47,870 nucleotides of DNA from Acidobacteriota bacterium. GTDB lineage: Bacteria; Acidobacteriota; Vicinamibacteria; Vicinamibacterales; UBA2999. The translations under genes and the position numbers were made by a program. Location of the stretch: contig JABFSA010000059.1 in assembly GCA_013140775.1 (NCBI GenBank), forward strand, positions 1-47,870, given 5' to 3'. Below the pieces are notes generated by a model. It was given only the letters and a program-made list of their open reading frames with translations. It ran no database searches and was not told where the DNA came from. Below are positions 40,025-47,010 of this stretch, piece after piece; the stretch's first letter is position 1; the number at the start of each line of letters is the position of its first letter.

Positions 40025-41945
40025 CCAGGAGCAATTCCTTCAGGTCGTCGATCGCGACGAAGCGGAGCGACGGTTCCGCGCGGTCATCAACCTTGCGCCG
40101 CTGGGTATCGAGACCGTGCCGCTCGGCGCGGCACTCGGGCGTGTGCTCGCCGTCGATGTGATGTCGCCGGTGGATGTGCCGTCGTTCGACCGATCGAATG
40201 TCGATGGCTATGCTGTCGTCGCCGAGAACACGTTTGGCGCCTCTGAAGAGGTGCCGCGCGACATCCTTCTCGGCGGTGAGGTGATCCACACCGGAATCGA
40301 ACCGCGAACAGTTGTCCAGTCGGGCCTGGCGCTTTCGATCGCGACCGGAGGCATGGTCCCTCGCGGAGCGGACGCGGTCGTAATGGTTGAACATGCCGAC
40401 GTCCTCGACAGCACACTCAGGGTCTTCAGAGCCGTCACGCCAGGCAGTGGCGTATCGTTTGCCGGCACCGATATCGTCGCGGGTGAGACCGTCCTGCGGC
40501 GCGGCCAGTTGATGACCAGCCGCGACACCGGCGTATTGGCCGCCATCGGCGTTGCGACCGTGGACGTGTGGCGAAGGCCGATCGTCGCCATTCTCTCCAC
40601 CGGCGACGAAATCATCGCGCCCGGCGAGCCGATGCGTCCATCGATGGTCTACGACTCCAACGCACAGATTCTCGCTGACGCGGTGCGGGAGTTGGGCGGC
40701 GAGCCATTACGTCTCGGGATCACTCCTGACGATGCCGACACGCTGAGAGTCCGTGTGCGTGCAGCCCTGGACCAGGCGGACATCGTGCTGCTCTCGGGGG
40801 GCACCAGCAAAGGCGAGGGCGACATTTCGTACCGGGTCGTCGGGGAACTGCGCAACCCTGGCATCGTCGCGCACGGCGTCGCACTGAAACCGGGCAAGCC
40901 CATCTGTCTGGCCGCCTCGAACGGGAAGCCGGTCGTCGTCCTCCCCGGTTTCCCGACGTCGGCGATCTTCACCTTCAGCGAGTTCGTGGCGCCGGTCGTT
41001 CGCATGTTGTCCGGGCGCGCCTCGGAAGAACGGGCGACCGTATCCGCGAGGCTCGCGGTCAAAGTGAACAGCGAGATCGGCCGTACGGAATACCTCCTTG
41101 TGGGGCTGGTGCAGGCCGCCGACGAAGCCGCGGACGGAGTTGGCCTGGCCGCCTATCCGATGGGGCAGGGCTCGGGCAGCGTGACCACGTTCAGTCGCGC
41201 CGACGGCTTTGCCACCATCGGACGCCACGAAGAGATCGTCGAAGCAGGCACGCGTATCGAGGTCCAGCTCCTTGGCAAGACGCTGCAACTGGCTGACCTC
41301 GTGGTGATTGGCAGCCACTGCATCGGTCTCGACTACCTGCTCGGAGTGCTGCAGCAGCGCGGCGTGCGCTCCAAATTTCTGGCGGTGGGCAGCATGGCCG
41401 GGCTCGATGCCGCCACACGACTCGAGTGCGACATCGCTGGCATTCACCTGCTGGACCCGCGGACGAATGTCTACAACAGTCCGTTCCTCACACCTGCTCT
41501 CGAACTTCTCACCGGCTACGGCCGCGTCCAGGGCGTGGTGTTCCGGCGCGGTGACTCACGATTCGAAGACCGGAGCGCGCGCGACGCCGTAGCTGACGTG
41601 CGGCACGATGCCGCTTGCGTCATGGTGAACCGCAATCAGGGAAGCGGGACGCGGGCACTGCTCGATCGTCTGCTCGAAGGCGCGAGGCCTGCCGGGTACG
41701 CCGTGCAGCCACGGAACCACAACGCCGTGGCCGCCGCTGTCGTGCAGAAGCGCGCTGACTGGGGCGTCACTCTGGACACGATTGCCCGCAATGCCGGACT
41801 TGGATTTCTGCCACTGCAAGACGAGCACTTCGATTTCGTCGTGCCACGCTCGCGAGAACATCGCCCCGGCGTCATCGCATTCAAGGCACTGCTGCAGGAG
41901 CCTGAAACGAAGGCCGCACTCAAGAACCTTGGGATGCAGATCTAG
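40017..41945 (+). CDS. MoeA fused to a C-terminal periplasmic-binding-protein-like domain
   Basis: A 642-residue two-part protein. Residues 1-~415 are a second MoeA ('FDRSNVDGYAVVAEN' with Val for Met, 'TGGMVPRGADAVVMVEH', 'LLSGGTSKGEGDISY', 'VLPGFPTSAIF'). Residues ~430-640 are PBP-like ('VVIGSHCIGLDYLLGVLQQR', 'NRNQGSGTRALLDRLLEG', 'FVVPRSREHRPGVIAFKALL'), a domain often joined to MoeA in archaea and anaerobes. It has no signal peptide and is cytoplasmic. It may sense or hand over an oxyanion or pterin. Last gene of the tup operon. Confidence 0.92.
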   Translation: MASQEQFLQVVDRDEAERRFRAVINLAPLGIETVPLGAALGRVLAVDVMSPVDVPSFDRSNVDGYAVVAENTFGASEEVPRDILLGGEVIHTGIEPRTVVQSGLALSIATGGMVPRGADAVVMVEHADVLDSTLRVFRAVTPGSGVSFAGTDIVAGETVLRRGQLMTSRDTGVLAAIGVATVDVWRRPIVAILSTGDEIIAPGEPMRPSMVYDSNAQILADAVRELGGEPLRLGITPDDADTLRVRVRAALDQADIVLLSGGTSKGEGDISYRVVGELRNPGIVAHGVALKPGKPICLAASNGKPVVVLPGFPTSAIFTFSEFVAPVVRMLSGRASEERATVSARLAVKVNSEIGRTEYLLVGLVQAADEAADGVGLAAYPMGQGSGSVTTFSRADGFATIGRHEEIVEAGTRIEVQLLGKTLQLADLVVIGSHCIGLDYLLGVLQQRGVRSKFLAVGSMAGLDAATRLECDIAGIHLLDPRTNVYNSPFLTPALELLTGYGRVQGVVFRRGDSRFEDRSARDAVADVRHDAACVMVNRNQGSGTRALLDRLLEGARPAGYAVQPRNHNAVAAAVVQKRADWGVTLDTIARNAGLGFLPLQDEHFDFVVPRSREHRPGVIAFKALLQEPETKAALKNLGMQI

Positions 41946-41964
41946 AGCGGTCACAATCCCGGCA

Positions 41965-42163
41965 GCCGGTTGAGTTGACGATGGCCGAGCCGTGTGGAGA
42001 CGACCGACCGTAGACGCCTGACCGCGCGAGAAGGCCGTGGGGTTCAGCGAGGTTGAGCCCTCACGAGACCACCTGGGCGACCCGAGCGGCCAGCGGTCCG
42101 CTTCGCCATCGCAGCGCGGTCCGGTCGTCGGAACCCGGGTCGGCCATCGTCAACTCAACCGGC
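41965..42163. repeat. Perfect 24-bp inverted repeat bracketing 151 bp between convergent genes
   Basis: The left arm (41965-41988, beginning GCCGGTTGAGTT) and right arm (42140-42163, ending AACTCAACCGGC) are exact reverse complements over 24 bp. Just inside, GACGACCG (41999-42006) pairs with CGGTCGTC (42122-42129), extending the pairing with interruptions. The right arm overlaps the last codons and the stop of fwdC, so both convergent genes are followed by the same 24-nt word on their own strand. No flanking target duplication was seen and the interior has no convincing gene. It may be a non-autonomous mobile element (MITE-like), a long-stem bidirectional terminator or a structured RNA. Confidence 0.75.
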
Positions 42164-42982
42164 CGCCGGGGTTTCTCGAATCAACAGCTCACCACGGCCC
42201 AGCGCGACGTGGTCTCCGCGGAACATGCGGTAATTCGCCGGCCAGCATCCGGCCGGAACCTCGAAACCGAGCTGACGTAGCTGTTGGAGATACAGCGAGA
42301 GGAACAACGGCTGCGACACGCCGCTTCTGAAGAACGTACCGAGCAGCGCAGGTGGTTTGTCGCCAAGAAACGCGACCGTACCCCGGCGCATGCCGGCGGC
42401 AGGCCGGATACCGGAGTCGCCAAACAGGAGCACGGTACCGGCGAGCATGCTGAAACCGACGAAGTCGCCGCACGATCCGCCGATCGCGATCAGGCCGCGG
42501 CGCAGCGTGTGGCCAACCTCGTTGCCGGCAGAGCCGTCGATGAGTATCGTGCCGTCCGTCATGCCTTTGGCGCTGCCGCGGTAGGCCGCCCCGATCAGGT
42601 GACCCGCGTTGCCGTGGATATGAATCAGTCCGCCGTGCATCTCGCCGCCAACCCAGTCGCCTGCGTTTCCATGGACGTGAATCGTGCCGCCGGTCATCTC
42701 GCTCCCGACGTGACGGCCGGCGTTGCCTCGGACCTGCACTTCCCCTTCCGTCATCTGCGCGCCAATCCAGTGAACGCCCTGAAGCTCGCCTTCGAACTGG
42801 ATCCGGGCGTCGGAAGGGTCGCCCGTGACCGTGAAGAACTCGGCGAGCGGAAGCTTGTGGTTGCCGTTGAAAATCTCGAAACGCTCGATGTCGGGCAGCG
42901 ACATGTTCCTGACGAGGGTCGGCGTCAGGCCCTCCACTTCGACAGGAACGAGCGTGCTAGCGTTGTATTGGAGTGTCAGCAT
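42155..42982 (-). CDS. fwdC: Formylmethanofuran dehydrogenase subunit C-like protein
   Basis: A 275-residue protein with the GxxGxxxG right-handed beta-helix seen in subunit C and in the C-terminal domain of glutamate synthase. Repeats include 'GNAGRHVGSEMTGG', 'GNAGDWVGGEMHGG', 'GNAGHLIGAAYRG', 'GSAGNEVGHTL' and 'GSCGDFVGFSML'. In the archaeal complex, C is a scaffold that bridges A and B. The gene is not contiguous with fwdA: mobA lies between, on the other strand. Its start overlaps the mobA start region by about 10 bp, so their promoters must lie in each other's coding sequence. Confidence 0.9.
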   Translation of the reverse strand: MLTLQYNASTLVPVEVEGLTPTLVRNMSLPDIERFEIFNGNHKLPLAEFFTVTGDPSDARIQFEGELQGVHWIGAQMTEGEVQVRGNAGRHVGSEMTGGTIHVHGNAGDWVGGEMHGGLIHIHGNAGHLIGAAYRGSAKGMTDGTILIDGSAGNEVGHTLRRGLIAIGGSCGDFVGFSMLAGTVLLFGDSGIRPAAGMRRGTVAFLGDKPPALLGTFFRSGVSQPLFLSLYLQQLRQLGFEVPAGCWPANYRMFRGDHVALGRGELLIRETPAAG

Positions 42983-43632
42983 TGGCGCGAAGCGACGACA
43001 AAGGGGTTGAAATCACCACGGCGGGCGCCGTCGTACTGTGCGGCGGCAAATCGACGCGAATGGGCACGTCCAAGGCTCTCCTCGACTTTGGCGGCGAAAC
43101 GATGCTCCAGCGCGTCGTGCGGCTGCTGGGCACCGTCGTGTCCCCGATAGTGGCCGTGGCCGCACCAGGCCAGCCGCTTCCCGACCTTCCTGATTCGGTC
43201 ATCATCACACGCGACGAACGTGAGGAACGCGGTCCGCTCGAGGGACTGCGCGCCGGCCTGCTGGCGCTTCCCGATACCATCGACCTCGCCTACGTCACGA
43301 GCTGCGACGTGCCGCTGCTGGTGCCCGCGTTCGTCCGCCGCATGATCGATCTCGCCGCTGGCTCGGACATCGCGATCCTGGATCTCGATGGCTTTCCCCA
43401 GCCGCTCTCGGCCGTCTACCGTCGCCGCACCGTTCTGCCCAGCGCCGAGGCGCTGCTCGCAGCCGACCGCCGGCGACTCGTGTTTCTCTTCGAAACCACG
43501 AAGACCCGTCGCGTCCTGCCCTCCGAAGTCGCGGATGTCGATCCCCAGCTCCTGACCCTCCGCAATCTCAACACGCCGGAGGACTACCAGAACGCACTCG
43601 CCCATTCCGGACTGAAATCGTCACCGAACTGA
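42973..43632 (+). CDS. mobA: Molybdenum cofactor guanylyltransferase
   Basis: A 219-residue cytoplasmic protein. GTP/MPT motifs: 'AVVLCGGKSTRMGTSKALLD' (20-residue signature loop), 'EERGPLEGLRAGL', 'VTSCDVPLLVPAFVRRM' (Mg-binding DxP) and 'PLSAVYRRR'. It attaches GMP to molybdopterin to give bis-MGD, the cofactor form used by FwdB/D-type enzymes. GTG at 42973 is chosen; a TTG at 42982 with GGAG upstream is also possible. It is nested head-to-head with fwdC and converges on fwdA with a 10-bp gap. Confidence 0.92.
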   Translation: MSALARSDDKGVEITTAGAVVLCGGKSTRMGTSKALLDFGGETMLQRVVRLLGTVVSPIVAVAAPGQPLPDLPDSVIITRDEREERGPLEGLRAGLLALPDTIDLAYVTSCDVPLLVPAFVRRMIDLAAGSDIAILDLDGFPQPLSAVYRRRTVLPSAEALLAADRRRLVFLFETTKTRRVLPSEVADVDPQLLTLRNLNTPEDYQNALAHSGLKSSPN

Positions 43633-43642
43633 TCCGCCCGAT

Positions 43643-45304
43643 CTACCCGCAGCCGATGATCTCGTGGTCATGCAGGTAGTCGTCTGACACGGGATAGTTC
43701 CGGAACCGCACCGAGTAGTACTTCTCGAACCACTCGGCGATGTCCGTTTCAATACTGGTGTCGTAACCCGGCGCCACGTGCAGGAGCTTACCGGTCGTCA
43801 CTTCGCGAATCTCACCCTGTTCGACGATCACCCGGCCATCCTTGATGACGAACCGCGGCATCTCGAACATCACACGCTTGTCGTCGTTCGGCATGTAGAT
43901 AGTGATGTCGGCGTCGGCGCCAGGCCCGAGGTGGCCCTTGTTGGCCAGACCAAGGATCTTCGCCGGTCCGCTCCGCGTGATGATGCAGATCTCGTAGAGG
44001 GTGTACTCACGTGTCAACTCTGCGAGCGTCGAACGTTCCCGCACAGCCGGATGCACCTGCTTGATCGCCTCTTCACGGAACGTCCGATCCATCAGCAGTT
44101 GAATGATCTGCGGGTACGCAAGGAACGAGCCGCCATTGGGATGATCGGTGCTCATCGCCACGCGCCACGGATCCTTGACGAGCAGATACCACTCGAGGCC
44201 GATGGCCCACTGCAGCGAATGCACCAGGCTCTTGTCGCGGTATTCAATCGGCGCGATGCCGCAGCCCGCTTCCATCTCGACGTCCGCCGAGAACCACTTG
44301 GTGTGATAGATGTTGCTCAAGTAGTAGCCGAGCGGTCCGTCACCGGTCATGCTGGTGGTCTTGCCAAACAGCACCTGACCCACGTCGATCGTCAGGTTCG
44401 GGTGCGTGTTCACGTACTCGGCGAGTTCCACCACCTTGCTGTTGAACGTGTCCTGGTCGCCGACGCCACCACCGTAGCTGTGGAACTGGATGTGCGTGAG
44501 GTGTCCTCGCGTATCGCCGAGGGTCTTCATCGTTTCAAGTGTCGTCGCCCAGTTGCCCGGCATCCCGAGGTTGTTCGCGTGGATGTGCACCGGATGCGGC
44601 AACTTCAGTTCGTTGGCGCCTCTCGCAGTGGCTTCGATGATCTGGCGCGGGGTGACGTCATAGTGCTCCACGTTCTCGTCGAGCCCATGCACGTTGCCGC
44701 TCGGCAACTGCTTCCACACCTCAACGCCGCCGGGATTCACCAGTTTCGGCGCATAACCTTTGGCAGCACCCAGCAACCACGCGATGAACGTCTTCAGCCG
44801 CTCCGGCTCCTTCCGCTGGATCGACCGCATGATGTAGTGGTTGTTGCCCATCAACACGAAGAACCCCTTGTCGATACAAGGCGTGTCTTCCAGTTCCTCG
44901 TGCACGTGGCGCGCGGCGAGCGGCGGGGTGGCGGCGTCGAACGCGGTCGTGTACCCCATCCCGGCGTACTTGTAGCCGGTCGCGAATGTGCTCGGCGTGC
45001 TGCCCATCGTCCCGCTTCGTGTCTTCGAGGTGCGCATGATGTGCTCCGCTTTGCGCTTCTCCTCGGGACGCATCTTGCGCGCCGCATTCACCTTCGGACC
45101 GGCGATATGACAGTGCATGTCAACGCCGCCCGGCATCACCACGAGGCCCGCGGCGTCGAGGACCTTGTCGGGACGGACGGCCGGATCCGACGGGGCATCG
45201 ACAATCCTGCCGTCGCGAATCCAGATGTCGCGGACCTGACCGTCCACGCCGTGCAGCGGGTCATACACAGTCCCGCCTGCGATTTTGAAATATGAGCTGC
45301 TCAT
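43643..45304 (-). CDS. fwdA: Formylmethanofuran dehydrogenase subunit A-like amidohydrolase
   Basis: A 553-residue metal-dependent amidohydrolase. Binuclear-zinc residues by position and motif: His64 and His66 ('GGVDMHCHIAGPK'), the probable carboxylated Lys187 ('APKLVNPGGVEVW'), His240/242 ('HPVHIHANNLG'), His271/275 ('THIQFHSYGGG') and catalytic Asp387 ('MSTDHPNGGSF'). In archaea it couples formate to methanofuran, and the formate comes from CO2 reduction at subunit B. It ends 10 bp from mobA (convergent). It starts 22 bases after fwdB stops. Confidence 0.94.
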   Translation of the reverse strand: MSSSYFKIAGGTVYDPLHGVDGQVRDIWIRDGRIVDAPSDPAVRPDKVLDAAGLVVMPGGVDMHCHIAGPKVNAARKMRPEEKRKAEHIMRTSKTRSGTMGSTPSTFATGYKYAGMGYTTAFDAATPPLAARHVHEELEDTPCIDKGFFVLMGNNHYIMRSIQRKEPERLKTFIAWLLGAAKGYAPKLVNPGGVEVWKQLPSGNVHGLDENVEHYDVTPRQIIEATARGANELKLPHPVHIHANNLGMPGNWATTLETMKTLGDTRGHLTHIQFHSYGGGVGDQDTFNSKVVELAEYVNTHPNLTIDVGQVLFGKTTSMTGDGPLGYYLSNIYHTKWFSADVEMEAGCGIAPIEYRDKSLVHSLQWAIGLEWYLLVKDPWRVAMSTDHPNGGSFLAYPQIIQLLMDRTFREEAIKQVHPAVRERSTLAELTREYTLYEICIITRSGPAKILGLANKGHLGPGADADITIYMPNDDKRVMFEMPRFVIKDGRVIVEQGEIREVTTGKLLHVAPGYDTSIETDIAEWFEKYYSVRFRNYPVSDDYLHDHEIIGCG

Positions 45305-45326
45305 ACGACCGCTGACCGTCCGACGG

Positions 45327-46664
45327 CTACTGCTGGTTGGTGAGTTCCATGACGCGATGCTTGATCGCCGTCAACACGTCGAAGTCGCTGGGATGCGGTG
45401 ACTCGAATGCGGGGCGGAGGAAGATCGGCACGTCGTCCATGCGATACACCGTTCCCGCGGTATTGATGCCATACGTCGCCGTCGTGAATGCCACCGTCGC
45501 CGCACGCGTCGTCGGCGTGTCTTTCGGGTCGAGCGCAATGTACGGAATCGATGCCAGGCGCTCGCGGGCGGGCTGGCTGAAGTTGGCCATCGGATCGGAC
45601 GCGATGATCATCGCGGCATCCGCTTCGTTGCGCGCCAGGGTGTCCGAGGTGGTGTATTCACCAGGATTGAAGCGTGGATAACCGCGGCTCATGTTAACGC
45701 CGAAGGGATACCCGGTTGACCAGGTGACGACGTTGTCGGCGCCGGTGACATTGCCGTGACCACGCATCGGCTTCACGACGAACCGCGTGAAGGCGTTCAT
45801 GTCGCGCGCCAGCGACAACAGCGCTTCGCTGTTCAAGTGCTTGCCGCGGGTCATCGTCAATCCCATACCGAACAGGATGACGCCGAACTTGCAGGCCTTC
45901 ATTCGCGCCATCAGGTCCTGCCAGCGCGCCAGCTCGATGCCCGTGTCCTTTTTCACGACGGCAGGATCGAGATCGATTCCTTTGGCGAGCGCCCGCAGTG
46001 TCCACAGACACTCGAAGTCGCTGCGCGGCTTGACCTGGAAGAACAGGTCCATCGCCTTTGCCGTCTTGGTATTGCGGACGTCGATCGCCACCGCCGTGCG
46101 GTCCTTGCGGCCGTTCGGCAGGAACATGCCTTTCGGCATCAGGCTGTACTTCGTGAAATGGCGCGGATGATTCTCGGCGGGGTTACCTCCCCAGAAGATG
46201 ATGAGGTCGCCGCGATTGGCGATCTCGCCGAGCGTGCAGGTCACCTCGCCGGCAGACTGGAACGCCATACCTGAAGGGCCATGACAGACGCTCGTCGTGG
46301 TATCGACGGTGCCCGCAATCAGGTCTCCGATGTGGACCGCCACGCGCTGCGCTTCCGACGTCGTGTCGCTCAGCCCATAGATGATCGGATAGCGCGCTTC
46401 GGTCAGGATCCGCGCGGCTCGCTCAACCCCTTCTGCGACCGATGCCGGCTTGCCCTCGATCAGACAGCTCGGCCGATCGTCGGCGTGGTGGTTCAGGAAC
46501 CAGGCCTTCCCCATCACGCAGGCCCGCTTCGCCTCGATGATGTGGTTGTCCTTGACGCTGATATCGATGTCGTCACAGACACACCCGCAAAACGTGCAGG
46601 TGGCGTCAGTGACGACCTTGACCGAGGGATCAACGGGCTTTGTGCTGGCGGCAGTTGTGCTCAT
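45327..46664 (-). CDS. fwdB: Formylmethanofuran dehydrogenase subunit B-like, W/Mo-bis-MGD catalytic subunit
   Basis: A 445-residue protein from the ATG at 46664, which overlaps fwdD by 4 nt (ATGA). An N-terminal [4Fe-4S] site, 'CTFCGCVCDDI' (Cys23, Cys26, Cys30), has a fourth ligand candidate Cys49. The metal-binding Cys127 is in 'TSVCHGPSGMA', the position that holds Cys or selenocysteine in archaeal FwdB/FmdB. Pterin-contact stretches include 'IIFWGGNPAENHPRHF' and 'MRGHGNVTGADNVVTW'. It should reduce CO2 to formate or do the reverse. Unlike the FhcB of methylotrophs, which has lost its cofactor, this one keeps it. Confidence 0.94.
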   Translation of the reverse strand: MSTTAASTKPVDPSVKVVTDATCTFCGCVCDDIDISVKDNHIIEAKRACVMGKAWFLNHHADDRPSCLIEGKPASVAEGVERAARILTEARYPIIYGLSDTTSEAQRVAVHIGDLIAGTVDTTTSVCHGPSGMAFQSAGEVTCTLGEIANRGDLIIFWGGNPAENHPRHFTKYSLMPKGMFLPNGRKDRTAVAIDVRNTKTAKAMDLFFQVKPRSDFECLWTLRALAKGIDLDPAVVKKDTGIELARWQDLMARMKACKFGVILFGMGLTMTRGKHLNSEALLSLARDMNAFTRFVVKPMRGHGNVTGADNVVTWSTGYPFGVNMSRGYPRFNPGEYTTSDTLARNEADAAMIIASDPMANFSQPARERLASIPYIALDPKDTPTTRAATVAFTTATYGINTAGTVYRMDDVPIFLRPAFESPHPSDFDVLTAIKHRVMELTNQQ

Positions 46665-47005
46665 AACTTCTCCATGGTGACGTCCATGCCTTTGCTGGTG
46701 GGCATGCCCGTTCCATGCGTGTCTCCGTCCATCAATATGCTCGACAGATCGCCATAGGCCAGGAACAACATGCCTGACGGAAGCTCCTTGGCCGGGGCAG
46801 TGATCACCGCCAGGTCCACCTGTCTGCCGCTCTCGGTCGTAATCCGGACCTTGTCGCCGTTGACGAGCCCGTACCGTTTCATGTCCTCGTCGGCGACCTG
46901 CAGGGAACTGATTTCCTTCTGGTAGCCGTCGGTGAACTTCCCTTCGCTGACGCCGCAACCCTGCTTGCTGGTACGCCCGGGAACGAGGATAAAGGTCTCT
47001 GCCAT
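46661..47005 (-). CDS. fwdD: Formylmethanofuran dehydrogenase subunit D-like molybdopterin-dinucleotide-binding protein
   Basis: A 114-residue protein from the ATG at 47005; a GTG at 47014 overlapping the AOR stop (GTGA) is an alternative. 'ILVPGRTSKQGCGVSEGKF', 'YGLVNGDKVRITTESGRQV' and 'GMLFLAYGDLSSILMDGDTH' match the small bis-MGD-binding beta-barrel that completes the catalytic site of FwdB. This subunit is absent from methylotroph Fhc complexes, so its presence supports a redox-active enzyme. It is coupled to fwdB by ATGA. Confidence 0.92.
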   Translation of the reverse strand: MAETFILVPGRTSKQGCGVSEGKFTDGYQKEISSLQVADEDMKRYGLVNGDKVRITTESGRQVDLAVITAPAKELPSGMLFLAYGDLSSILMDGDTHGTGMPTSKGMDVTMEKL

Positions 47006-47010
47006 TGGTG

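Noticed and set aside
41965..42163. Integron attC site (GTTGAGT and ACTCAAC match GTTRRRY and RYYYAAC)
   Set aside because: The two core-like words are in the reverse order to an attC site (they face inside-out), the arms are perfectly rather than imperfectly paired, and no integrase or cassette array is seen.
46665..46958. N-terminal extension of fwdB
   Set aside because: The ~98 extra residues are Arg/Gly/His-rich and are the out-of-frame shadow of fwdD; the ATG at 46664 gives the proper start with an ATGA overlap.
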